DNA of 60,000 nt from Cristatella mucedo (Eukaryota; Bryozoa; Phylactolaemata; Cristatellidae), in assembly GCA_009760855.2 (NCBI GenBank), contig WPIO01000134.1, forward strand, positions 986,001 to 1,046,000, in the 5' to 3' direction. This document shows, piece by piece, positions 37,116 through 48,500 of the stretch. Below the pieces are notes generated by a model. It worked only from the letters and a program-made list of their open reading frames with translations. It searched no databases and was not told where the DNA came from. Position numbers and translations under genes: made by a program. Within the stretch, counting starts at the first letter, position 1. Each line of letters opens with the position of its first letter.

Positions 37116-37567
37116 TTAAATTTATGGCGTAACCTAAGACGACTGCTATCCCATTACCAGGAATGACAAAGGGGTGGGGAGTTATGTCCCCACCCGATGG
37201 GATTTATCTCCCTAAACAGCACATTATTTGATATTTCTCAAATAATAATGGAATAATGAAACGATTGGCATGCAGATTGGCAAAAAAATAAGGTTAACAT
37301 AAGATATCGTTGTGAATGATGTGTAAGTACAAGAAATCGTACATTCCAAATTTTGAGTTGATCGGATCACTATTTCAGGTGATATGACGTAAGTAAGGTG
37401 CCGAGGGCTTGCATTTCACTCGGTCGTGTGTGAGAGAAATTGAGAACCACAAGCCATTAAAATACGACTATGCAACGCTATGCATCGCACAAAAAATTCA
37501 ATCGCCACTGCCCTCAACGTCACCAGCATCGAGGTTCCGGTTGCCCCGGCTATCTAAATAAATAAAT

Positions 37568-37742
37568 ACAAGCTGATTTAACAGCCTCTTTTTGTATAGC
37601 GACAGAAGAGCCTTGACAGCTATCACCATCGCTTGCAGCGGCGATACAGGATTGTCCACCACACGATTCGAACCCACGACCTCGGGACGAGGTCGTGAAA
37701 AGCAACCGCCTTACCTAGTGAGCCATTACGGCTATCTGACTG
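37568..37742 (-). repeat. SINE family 2 copy
   Basis: GACAGAAGAGCCTTGACAGC, TATCACCATCGCTTGCAGCG and CGATTCGAACCCACGACCTC (B box by complement) are followed by AAGCAACCGCCTTACCTAGT (A-box side). Confidence 0.7.
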
Positions 37743-37794
37743 CTCAGTCTGAGCAACGATCGATGACCGCCCAAGTAATAAAATAAGTTTAATA

Positions 37795-38667
37795 ATAATA
37801 ATAATAATAATATTGCACTTGATAAAGCGCCCTCAGAGAACTTAATCTCTTTCTAGGCGCTTTACATTTGCTGCAAAGTGATACGCAATAGAATAGTAAG
37901 TAAAATCATGCTTGAAAAACAAACAAAATGAATAACATGGTTAGGGGTTACATGCACTGGGTCAGCATGCAAATGTGGTTAGTGGCAGCATGAACAGTGT
38001 CAGCACGCATAAGCACATCGAGGACGAATCACAAGGACCCACTAAATGCTGTCCTAAATAGGAATGTTTTTAAGTTTCTTTTAAATGTGGTCAGGTCAGG
38101 GGATGTTCTGATGCAGGTCGGGAGGGAGTTCCAGGCTGTGGGAGCATACGAGCTAAATGCACGGTCTCCAAAGGATTTAAGGTTTGTACGAGGTATTTCT
38201 AGACTGTTGGATTCCGAAAAGCGAGTGGTACGATGCTTTGCCTGATGGGGTAGTATCTCTGAAAGATAGGCTGGAGCCATAGAATGAAGAGACCTAAAAG
38301 TGAGCGACAAAACCTTGAAGTCAATCCGTTGCTTGACTGGTAACCAGTGCAGGTCGGCGAGAAGTGGAGTAATGTGGCAACTGCGACGCTCACGGCAGAC
38401 AAGCCTAGCTGCAGAGTTTTGCACCAGCTGCAATCGCCTGATCGCACATGCTGGTAGGCCAGTAAGCAGTGAGTTGCAGAAGTCGAGACGAGATGTCACG
38501 AATGCATGGACCAACTTGGACGTGGTATCCTTATCTAAACAAGCCCTAATTTTAGCAATGTTATGAAGCTGAAAATAGGCTGATTTGACTGTGGAGCTGA
38601 TGTGGTCGTCTAAAGAGAGGTCGCTTTGGAATATGACACCTAGATTTCGAGCTGATGCAACTTTAGT
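37795..38667 (-). mobile_element. LINE family A copy, best-preserved C-terminal RT frame
   Basis: Reads on the minus strand from (ATT)n and the full tail (37795-37880) through the 3' UTR to an uninterrupted RT C-terminal frame. That frame contains [66 protein letters not shown] and AWNSLPTCIRTSP, stopping at 38029. It lacks the catalytic YADD half, so it cannot be autonomous. It joins a SINE at its 5' end. Confidence 0.92.
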
Positions 38668-38815
38668 ACCATAAGAGAACTTGATCCATATCCAGGCGCT
38701 TTTAATATGCCGCGGAGCTCGAGCCCACGACTTCGGTATTTCTAATATATTCACCTTGACCTTGGTTCGAGGCAAGCACCTTACCCACTGGGCCAAACCA
38801 GTTCGGTACTCGACT
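38668..38815 (-). repeat. SINE family 1 copy fused to the LINE 5' end
   Basis: TACCATAAGAGAACTTGATC is the tail complement, CGGAGCTCGAGCCCACGAC the B box, and GGCAAGCACCTTACCCACTG and GGCCAAACCAGTT the A-box side. Its reading frame runs into the LINE frame at 38029-38667 without a stop. Confidence 0.75.
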
Positions 38816-39149
38816 GGCGGTGACTACAGACGTCCACTTCACACGGTCTACACCACTGACAATGAAATCTGGCTCCTAATGTCTTATAATTCAGGAATCC
38901 CTAATAGTCTCAAGCACTTATCATAATGTAAGCAATCTAGCATCTACGTGTTCCAAACCCGTACACCCCAATGTGCACGGTAATACTTATTCAAGCAAAA
39001 TATTGAGCTAAGACAAACTCTTACATTAGATAAAAGGCTAGTAAATTTTTAGACTGTATATCTTCCTTAGTTACAGTACTTACACTGCGGCTTCTCTTGA
39101 GACACTTCGCACCTTAGAGACGGCGTCAGCCCACTTCAGCGGCGCCGGC

Positions 39150-42100
39150 ATGGCGGTGTATTTGTATGCGCTGACGGCTAACGGGGGCGTGCCCCTTTTC
39201 TCTCGGATGTCAGGGGATGCAAAGCCAGTAACTATATTAATAGAAATGATGCAAATAAGATCTGTCTGTTCGCTTCCTAATTGTTCGTTAGCTGTCAGCG
39301 CTACGGATGTGGGCATTTCGTGTGTCCCGCTTTTGCATTTGGATGCGTTCGGCCGTTTCAGTTGCCTTATCCAGTAATCGGTTCCATAAATGGGGTACAC
39401 ATGTACGGAAGAAACCACGGAGCCATTCTCACGTGTTCCGAGTCCGCCGACTTCAGCATACACTGGAAAGACTTCCACGACAGGTGAGCTGCAGCTCGGC
39501 ATCTGGTCAAGCTGCTTCAATCTTGCATTTTCCATGCTGGTCACTGTTTTGCGCAGCACCGTAACCTGCCGTCCCATTTGCAGTGTGACACTCATCATGC
39601 TAGCTAGTAAAAGTCTTTATGGAAAGTCGGAAATGGAATACCTTACCAACTTGGCTTTTAACGCTCTTGTCTTGTTGTACGGCCTAGATGACATCGTGGT
39701 CATCAAGAACGTTGAGCGTTTTAAGAAAGAAATTCGAGTAAGTCGGGCGATTGGAGTGAAAAGGAGTTTTTATTCTTTTTGAAGCCAAGACCTCGAGAAA
39801 AAGGCTTACATTATTTTTTTGTAGGTCTGCTTCGGTTTGCTGGACTACCTCATCAACTGGCACAAGCTAGGCTTCTGCGACGTGATGCAGTGCATTGAAA
39901 CGGTGGCATGTGATGCGAGTGACGTAATTCAGGTAGGTCAAATCTCCTACTGGTTGAATTGTTGTCGTCCGTACTTTTCCGGGTGTCGTCCCATTCCTCG
40001 TGAGTTACAAATGTTGTCAGTTGCTTATTCCTGCCAGTTTGCTCCTCATTCGTTCTGAAAGGCGGGTATGTTTACTCTACATATATTGCCGGCATATATC
40101 GGCATGTTTGCTCCACCGTTTTCGTTGATCCGGCGCTATGCACCGTCACTGTGTGATTTCGTGACGGAGTTGCTCAGTAGTAGCATTGTGATTGGTGCTG
40201 TCGCCAGCACTCGGACAAGGCTTGCACACCCCTTCACGTCGCTGCCACGAATAATGCAGTGGCCCCCCTGTGTTCTTTTAGAATGAAGAAAAATTTATGC
40301 AGCAAATTCTTCATATTGTAGAAGTACACGGATGCATTTGCAGAAGCAGCAGGCAGTCTGTATTGTTGTCTTCTAATAAATGGAAAAGTGTGTTCAGCAA
40401 CGAAACGATGGTGGAACTTAGCCCCAGGCGACCAGTTGATAATGTGTGCTTTTATTGCCTCCCTTCTGCCTGCTACCTCACGCGATCTCCCCGTCTATCT
40501 GCCGGAGTTCAGCCCGCAGGTATGTTGCTTTATTCGTGTGTTGGCCGTCTCAAGATGAGTTGTTGCATCGGTACCGGGCAGCACATTGGAACCTCTTGGA
40601 CATCAATAGAGCTTCAGTGCCTTTAATGTTAGATGCACACAGTGCTCGAGGCTCAGAGAAGCCTCGCGAAGAGACACACACTGTAGTGTAGATAAGATTC
40701 GAAGGAAGCCTTCCTAAAACCCGAGCCTTCGAAGTACTTGTTCACCGGCGAAGTGCAAGGGCGCAGGAGATTGATTTTCAGGGGTCCAGGCTTTTCTCGA
40801 GCATGTCGTAACGTACATGTAGCTGCACACGCACGTGAATACTTACCAGTTTGCACACCCGCACGCATGCTCATGCATTGCTTACATGAAAAAGTACATA
40901 CGTGATATACACTAGGCGCAGTAAGTGATCATTATAATAACTTTCTAGGTACTTACATACATATGCTAGAAAGGAAGCAAGTCGATAGGTTACTGATAAC
41001 ATGCTCATTGTCAGCACGCATAAGCACACCAATGGGCAATTCCCATCGACCCACCGATTGCATAGGAACAGGTGGATTTTTAACATATTTAAATTTCATC
41101 AAGGCAGTGGATGTCGTGATGTCAATCGGAGTGAGTTTCAGCCCGTGGGAGCATTCGAACTAAAAACACGGACTCAAAAAGATTTGAAGTTGGCTAGGGC
41201 ACAGCTAAACGAAGTGATTCAGAAGAGCCGGTGGTACGATGCCTAGCCTGGCTGTGAAGTAGTTCGGATAGGTAGGCAAGAGAATGAAGGAGCCTAAAAG
41301 TAAGTGGCAAAACTTTGAAGTCGACATGCTGCTTGATGGGAAGCCTGTGCAGGCCGGTGAGAAGTGGTGTAATCAGGCAACTGCGACGTTCACGACAGCC
41401 AAGATTAGCAGCTGTGTTTTGCACAACTGTAATCGCCTTATTGAGCAAAGGAGAAAAGTCCTGCAAGTAGAGAGTTACAGACGGATGTCGAGACGGATGC
41501 ACGGGCCATCTTGGATGTGGCATCCTCGTCTAAATCCAAGCACGCCCGAATTTCTACGATGTGATGTTTCTGAAAGTAGACCTGATTGTGGAGCTAATTT
41601 GGCGGTCTAGTGAAGGTCACTTTGGAAGAGGACACCCATATTTCATGCACAGGCTACATGAGATTTACTGGCCAGGCCCATTTTGTTGATTAGGTTTCCA
41701 ATGATTAAGTAACACAAGGTAGTTTTTCTCATAACCAGTAGATTGGTTTTTAGTCATCAGTTTGAGAACTTTTGCTGCCATCCTAGTGCGAATCAGTCAG
41801 CTGACTAGAAGCTGCTGGGGAGTTTATAGGTGTGTGAGTCTTTGCGCTATCTCAAAAGAAGCAGTGCACCCCTGACAGCTTAAGAGAATCACGCTCTGAT
41901 GCTTTTGGAGCTCACTGATATTCAGGAAATTATGGCTCAGTAAAGAGCAGTTGCCTGTTGTAAAGGGTAGTTGCTGAGAAATAGCTGAAACTTCTAAAAT
42001 CTAGCCCACTTCGAGGGGATGGCCTCAACCAAATACCGAAGCAGTTGTTGCTGCAAAAATCAAGTGACCGCATTTTTCGTTTGAGCCAGATGGCTGGGTT

Positions 42101-45078
42101 TTTAGGATTATAAAATGAATTACACCAAAGAGTGAACAAGCTACTCACTGCCTAAGGAAGCTCTGCCGCAAAATTCAGCTGGGTCTTTTCATTCGTGAAT
42201 CGAGCAACCCAACGCCAGCCTACGTCACACAGCATGCAAGCCATTGCTCAGCTGCTAATTTTCAAAAGATTCAAAAGTTTTCTTCAATTCTCTTGCACTT
42301 GATCGCCACCAACTCCCATACCTACAAGCAAGCATGCGTCATTCACTCGCGAGCCTTCGTTCTCCCGTTCGGCGATCTTCGTTGTCGTAAACGCCTGTAG
42401 GCGATAAGGGGAGCCGTTAGACTATAAACCAAGAGCGACAGGTCCCCTAGCGACGGGTCCCCTAGCGACGAGTCCCCGATGCAGCAAGCAGCTGTAGCTG
42501 CAGGTAGCAGCCATGCAGCAGCCTATCAAGCTCGAGCGCCTGTCGGCACCGGCACGAAGAGCGCGAGGAGCCGCCAGTCCTGCCATCCTTCGAAGGCTCA
42601 CGGGACTGGCGGGGCTTCCCTTCCGGCCGAAGCTGGAGCTTCCCGTGAAGTGTCGGAGCTTCTGGTCGGAGCGCCTGTCCTGACGACAGTAGCTGGCCAC
42701 CCTACTGAGCTGGAACCGGCTCGTAGCTCAGCCGGGCCAGTCTTAATAGTAATTATAGTGTGTTTAGCACTATCAGAGAACCGAATATCTTGCTATGCAC
42801 TTTATAGATGCTGTAAAGAAAGCAGGATCAAGCGATTAGTGATAAATTAGTACTGGCTAGCGAAAGGCCTTGCAGGCCGACCCGTGGTCGCCAAGCCAGG
42901 GCGGGAACTCCAGCCAGCACAGCCACCAGTCACTTTGCGCCTGCCAAACGACAGGAATGTCAAGGCCAGGGAAACTTGGCTGAGCCGATTTAATAATAAT
43001 ATAATTCATATGCATAGTGCCGTAAGAGAGCTTAATCTCTCTTCAGGCACTTCACATATGGAAAGGGGGCTCGAGCCCAGGACCTCGGCCACACTTTGGT
43101 CGGGGCAAGCACCTTAACCACTGGGTCAAACCAGCGTGGCATTAGATTTAGAAGGCCAGCGTGACATTAGATTTAGAAGGAAAGGCTTACAAATGTGTCC
43201 TGGGCCGTTGACCCTCTCCGAGAACGTTAGGAATTCCCTCCACATGATGTCGAGTTTTTACCCTACCGACCTCGGCAGGTGACTGTGGCTCCCTTCACTC
43301 ACCCACCGGCCGGATAGCAGCAGCAGCACTGCATTGGCCCCTACATCGGGGGTGTGTGTGTGTGTGTGTGTGTGGGGGGGGGGGGAGGGGTCTGGCGTGG
43401 CGGCCAGCTATGCATTCATCTCGAATGCCTGTATTTACCTAGACAATGATTGCACGACGATCGTTCAGCACCGACTGCTTCTGTTTTGTCTGCGCACGCA
43501 GGTTCCATACCGGCTCCTGACGTACTGTCTCCAGGCCGGGGTCGAGGTGGCCGTGCTGTGCGGTCCGACGCCCGGCCTGTCACACCTGCAGAAAGAGGTA
43601 TGGCGACCTGGCTTGTTTGCAAACGGGGTGAGGCCCAAGAAACGGGCTGGGCCGTCGAATGACAGGTCGTGAGCGGCCGCGAATAGTCTTTGCAGCCTTC
43701 AATGCTGCTTCTTGCTGCAGGTGGAGAGACTTTGGAGAGCGTCGATAGACCCGCTGCAAGCGGTTCTCGCTCTGGCGCCTCGCTGCATGCCGGCAGACGC
43801 CATCGTGGACCAGAACATTCTCGGGTGCGGTCACGTTCGGCAGTCGCATCGCCGGCGATGCTGACGGAGCGATGCTGCGGCAGCGACGACGCAAGCGGCT
43901 GCCGCTAGTCGCGCTCGAGCAGCAGCTGCGGTCAGTGCGACGACGCCGCCGCCGCGTCTTTTTCGTGTGGCAGGTATCTCGTGCACAGCGCAGAGAGCGG
44001 CAAAAGCCTCGGTGGCTTTCGGCCTGAGGACGAGGACAGCAGCAGGTGGAAGCAGGGTGCGCACGCACGTGCATCGATCGCGCTCTTCCCCAGCAAGCAG
44101 CGTAGCCTGGCTGCGTAGCCTGGCCAGCTGCGTAGGTAGGGAGGTAGGGAGGCACTACTGCTACTACTACTACTACTGCCAGCTGCGGCTCCCGACTATC
44201 GCGGCCACGATGTGGCACAGTGGTCACCGCTCCCACAGTCGATAGTCCGCTGTGGCGTGCTTGCACATGAGTATTTATGCCGGCGCGTGCACCCCGCAGT
44301 TCGACGTGCACTGCATCCTTCAATCGCTTTCCCATTGTCTTTCTGCTTTTAGGAACGTTCTTGAAAATACAGCAGCGCAGAAAACTCATGAGAGACTTCA
44401 TATGCTTCGTCCGGATGCACCATTTTACGCAAGAGCCATGGACAGGCCACGGTAGGTTGGCTATGCTTCAGCTGCGAGAAGTCAACTCGTGCTCTCTAGT
44501 GCCTGTGCAAAAGGGCTGCAAACACGTGGCGCGTGCACCCGCGTGTGCTGCTGCTGCTGCGATTTGTCAGCACTCAAAATGCCCGAAATTCGGCACGAAA
44601 GCCTGTTCTTATTGCCAAAAATAACAAGCATGCACGTAGACACCATTCAGTAGCTAAACGCTAGGTTCGTTTCTAGCACAGGACGGTGCATGAATGATGC
44701 TGCTGCAAGCGAGAGTGACTGAAACTGTTGAGCTTCGGTAAGCCCACGTCCAGCCTCAAAATGCACCTCAGCTTGGTCGCCGTAGGTGGAACTCGGCATC
44801 GGGCCGCGGAAGCCTACAGCGTGTCTGAGGACCACAAATGCCACGCTCTCTGGCGACCTCCACACCAGCTGTTCGTGCTGTACTCACCCAGCGCGCCCAC
44901 GTACGCCATGCGGTGGGTGCTGAGCGCCTGCCCGCCGCGCGGCCACGTTTGCAGGGGGCGGGGGCACAAAGGCGCGTGCAGCTGTTCAATCATCAAGGTG
45001 CTCCTCTGGCTCCCCTGGCGCCGCAGGTCCTCGACTGCTCAACTCCTCGATACCGTATCAAAGCGCAGGTACGTGTGA
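39150..45078 (+). CDS. FUZ: Fuzzy planar cell polarity effector homologue
   Basis: FUZ works with INTU and WDPCP (CPLANE complex) at the ciliary base. It has longin-type domains and supports ciliogenesis and planar polarity. Exons: 39150-39227, 39362-39483, 39584-39737, 39825-39932, 40322-40519, 43502-43597, 43721-43824, 44353-44451, 44786-44912, 45027-45078 (TGA). A further short exon is needed between 43824 and 44353; 43909-43973 fits the phase but resembles the family only weakly. Family-like segments: NGGVPLFSR, VIGSINGVHMYGRN, NVERFKKEIR, FAEAAGSLYCCLLINGKV, SRDLPVYLPEFSP, VPYRLLTYCLQ, LCGPTPGLSHL, QQRRKLMRDF, LFVLYSPSAPTYAMR. Expected length is about 400 residues (human about 418). The longest open frame over exon 5 (40297-40626) is not the conserved one. 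The 3-kb intron 5 holds LINE and SINE copies. Confidence 0.88.
40925..41790 (-). mobile_element. LINE family A copy in FUZ intron 5
   Basis: Reverse-strand matches include the 3' UTR (TCAGCACGCATAAGCACACC), the terminal coding block, CTTTGAAGTCGACATGCTGC, CAGGCCGGTGAGAAGTGGTG and GCAACTGCGACGTTCACGAC, up to the KTNLLVM-like segment near 41730. Frameshifted throughout. Confidence 0.78.
42434..42477 (+). repeat. Three tandem copies of a 15-bp unit
   Basis: AGCGACAGGTCCCCT, AGCGACGGGTCCCCT and AGCGACGAGTCCCC are consecutive in FUZ intron 5, each differing by one or two bases. Confidence 0.9.
42740..42820 (-). repeat. L2-type tail fragment
   Basis: TAGCACTATCAGAGAACCGA then CTATGCACTTTATAGATGCT is a diverged reverse complement of the LINE A tail, in FUZ intron 5. 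Confidence 0.55.
42990..43140 (-). repeat. SINE family 1 copy
   Basis: TAATAATATAATTCATATGC, AGAGAGCTTAATCTCTCTTC and GGCACTTCACATATG (tail), GGGGCTCGAGCCCAGGAC (B box), GGGCAAGCACCTTAACCACT (A-box side). It lies in FUZ intron 5, antisense to the gene. Confidence 0.8.
43352..43385 (+). repeat. (TG)n followed by a G-run
   Basis: About 22 bases of TG repeats pass into about 12 consecutive G, roughly 115 bp upstream of the FUZ exon at 43502. Confidence 0.93.
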
Positions 45079-45531
45079 GAGACATGCGGACCAGAAGGCA
45101 TCTCGCATCTCGCAGACGTTGACTCGTGCTCGAATGGCATACTGAGGAGTAGCGGAACAAGGTCGTGGACGGTAGGCTGCAGGGGATCGTTTGCTCTCAC
45201 AGCCGACGGACGCTGCTGCCACGGGACGCAGCTGCAGGTGTCTCCCGGCGCTGCTGTACTGCTCGCTGGCAGCTAGCGCTGGTCAGCGAGTGCTGCCTCG
45301 TGTCGAAGCCAGTCGTGTGCTGCCTGTCGCCGAGGTGTACGCTTGGCGAGTGCCGGTCCGCACGACAGCAGCAGAGTGATAGGGCGCTCGACGGACAAGC
45401 TGCTGCCGACGGACATGCTGCTGCCGACACGGCCAGCGATCGCTCTGCCGTCGGAACTCGGGGGGGGGGGTAGGGGAAGAATAGGATGACGTCACATTAC
45501 GGTGCTGTCAAGCTGCCGTCGCACTGAACGA
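45079..45531. other. Intergenic space between convergent FUZ and HPS5-like genes
   Basis: GC-rich spacer between the FUZ stop (45078) and the HPS5-like stop (45532). It must hold both 3' UTR ends, so the two transcripts may overlap. A G11 run lies at 45460-45470. No further gene seen. Confidence 0.5.
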
Positions 45532-48500
45532 TCATCGCAGTGTCGACGAATGTCTCAGGGAATGCTGCGAGGCCGACGAGCACGACGCGGAGATGCACAG
45601 TGGACATCCTCTGTCGTCCAGAAGGCAGTGCCGGTGGTAGACATGGGCTGAAGTGGAGCGAGCACAATCCCGGCTGGCTCCAGCCAGGTGGCTGCACGCG
45701 CACGCATGCACACAGGCCGTCGCGAGCACGCAGACAGCGCCACATGCAAACAGACAGACAGCCGGGCGCAGACAGACACTCGGGGCAGGACGGCAATCAA
45801 GCGATGCCAGCGCCGCGAGTACCTACCACAGTCGAAGACCAGCAGGGCTGCATCGCCCGAGCCGCTCGGATTGCTTAGGATGTGCCTGGCACAGAGAGGA
45901 CACTTGGTGCTACAAGAGCGACCACGGTGAAAGTACCCATTCCCTTCTGTGCGCACGTGTGTGTGCCATCACCAAACAGAGGACGTGCACACAGCAGGAC
46001 TACCCAGCTGCATGCCAGCTACAGATACCTTGCTCGGTCTAATAAAGCACCCCAATGGCAGGCCGCATCGTCTAATAGCACCCGAGGCTGTGTGCTGTGG
46101 ATCGTCGATGCATGGCGCTTTGCGGCCTGAGCTGAGATGGCCTCCTACGAAATTAAGACGAGAGCCCCACACTTAGTCACGAGAAAAATTATGTGTGTGC
46201 AGCTCTCAAAACGAACGCACAGCGCTGCTTAGAGAAGCGCATCACGGAGCAGAGTGCAGTGTGTACGATAGTACAAACAGAGCATGATAGCCCAAGTTGC
46301 TTGCAAATTTTCGAGGACAGAGCCACGAGGGCACAGCAGCATGTTTAGTCTTGCATTTGCCATGCAGTCTAGCCGATGCACGCTTTTGTAGCGCAAAGGT
46401 ACCCGTTGAGGCAAGTGCAGCCATAAAGCGCATAAACCCAGAGTGCACAGCACTGGTACTGGTTATCAACTCACCTGTTCGCTGCCACTCGCTAAAGCCA
46501 CCTGCTGGCGGTCCACCAGGTATCGCACCTATTAAAGGAGTCGTAAAAGGAGCAATAAGCAAAATCCCACACACGGGATGCATCTAGATCAGTGTAGCAT
46601 AATAATAATAATGCATTTTATAGAGCACCCTCGGAGAACTTTATCTCTTTCTAGGCACATTACATTTGCTGCAAAGAAAGCATATCCTTCAATTACTCTT
46701 TAGTCACGAGGGTTTCAAGGATAGCACGACCTGGGGGCGCAGAGAGAGAGAGAGAGAGAGAGAGCACTTTACCCTAGGGCTCAACTTGCTGACTGATGCC
46801 AAGATAAGTCAGGTCAGAAAGAAAATGCCGAGATTCGACCTAAACCACGGTTAATGTTAGGAAATTGGATTAAGCATGCATTTATGGCGAAGTAGGAAGC
46901 ACTGCAAAACACATCGTAGTTTTGTTTGTCCCACTTGAGATCCGGAACGCAAGCATGCTAGCCATGAGAGAACGATTCTGCTCTGATGCTGCATGCAAAT
47001 CGCTTAGGAAAATCGCCTGTGTACATCCCAGTGATCCCAGGCTAGTCATCGGTCGGTGATCGCAGAGTTGCCTTTGCTTAGGATCAGAAGTGGTCCAAAG
47101 CTCTAAATTAGGCTCTACAGCTATAATCGTGTATGATCCGCTAAAACAGCCGGGAATGTACATACAATTGCGGCACAGTGGAGTCTCGTGGCACCCCTAG
47201 AGCACAGCACTTGCCGACAACGTAACCCTTCCACACGGGCACCGTCGATGCGCCGTGAAAAGACCGTGAGCAGAGCTTCCAAATTGAAAGAAAGACATTA
47301 TGCACGGAATGCATGGAAGAAGAATCAGAGCTAGGGCAAGCAGTAAAAACACCTTCAAGGCTTGTTTGCAATCTTGGCTGAGGCATCGAAGCAGCAAAAC
47401 TAATGGAATGCAGAGCAGCATCAGCAAGTAATTTCGCTTGTGAAAACGTGGCTAAATAGAGGTTAATAGAGCTAAGAGCAAGCTGGGAGAGAGGGAAGAA
47501 GGAGATGGAGAAGATTGGTGAGAGGGGAGGCGAATACCCTATGTCAAACACCGCTGCCGAAGACATCGTCAGCTGCGCTAGTGTGGCCAGCCTTCTCTTC
47601 GAGCTGTCTTTTAACGCTGGTCAATTATTTCTGGGAAGTGCATTGCCGGAGTTCTCAGCTCTACTGCCAAGCAACAGAAGAGCTCTCGTGATTCCGGCCA
47701 GTTTTGCATATGCCACAATAGAGGAAGTCGTGAGAGCAGAAGGCTACCCAAGCCTGCATCCATGCTCCCTATATTACTCGTTCCACAAAGTAATCGGCAG
47801 CGATGAAGCGAACCCATTCGAATTGCATTAATAAATGCATGCCTACAATGCTGCTAGCCAGTCTAGTACACGTGCCTGCACATATACAGGGCTGAGTACG
47901 AAGAAGCCAGATTTATTAGCATGCAGGACAGCTAGGTCCCAAGAGTTACACGGGCTGCCACAACATAGCAATTTCTCTCAACATAATTTACTCGGCACAC
48001 CTACTTTGGTAGCAGCTGTAACATGCCCCCAAGTGCTGCTTTTTAAACTAAAATCTTGACAGGCATAGCAGCCCTACTATAAAAAGAGCACAGGACATGC
48101 AGGCCACTGAATGAAGACAAGATACAAGGCACATGCCACTTGCAACGCTTGCAGCCTGTGTAGAGAGGGGTTTAGCAAGGCACTAAGAACGGGTATACAG
48201 GGGCGGGAGTAACAGATTGGTCTTGGCTCCCAAGCGCCATCGAACTCCTAGGAGCAGGGCCCAAGTTCTGCCCACAGAGGGTGCCTGAAATTAAGGGCTC
48301 GCTACGATGACGCATTCCTGCGCAGCTGCAAAAGTGGCAGCACGACAGCGTAGGTGCGGGCGCTATCGCGTTTATCGCATTGTCATGCTTCCTTTGAAGC
48401 AACTGTAAAGTGCCTAGAAAGAGACTTAGTTCTCTGAGGGCGGTATAACAAATGGATCATTATTATTATTATTATTATTTAATATCACGGCTGCTGACCT

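Noticed and set aside
39080-39598. 172-codon minus-strand open frame
   Set aside because: It is the antisense shadow of FUZ exons 1 to 3, whose plus-strand products match the family and splice in phase.
42422-42850. Overlapping 92- and 123-codon frames on both strands
   Set aside because: GC-rich intronic sequence with a tandem repeat; no family match and no splice continuity with FUZ.
43580-44401. 273-codon minus-strand open frame, one of the longest in the window
   Set aside because: It runs antisense across phase-consistent FUZ exons in GC-rich DNA, has low-complexity Arg/Ala/Ser content and no family resemblance.
47141-47566. 141-codon minus-strand frame between HPS5-like exons
   Set aside because: Phases and splice sites of the flanking exons join without it and its composition does not look like a conserved protein.
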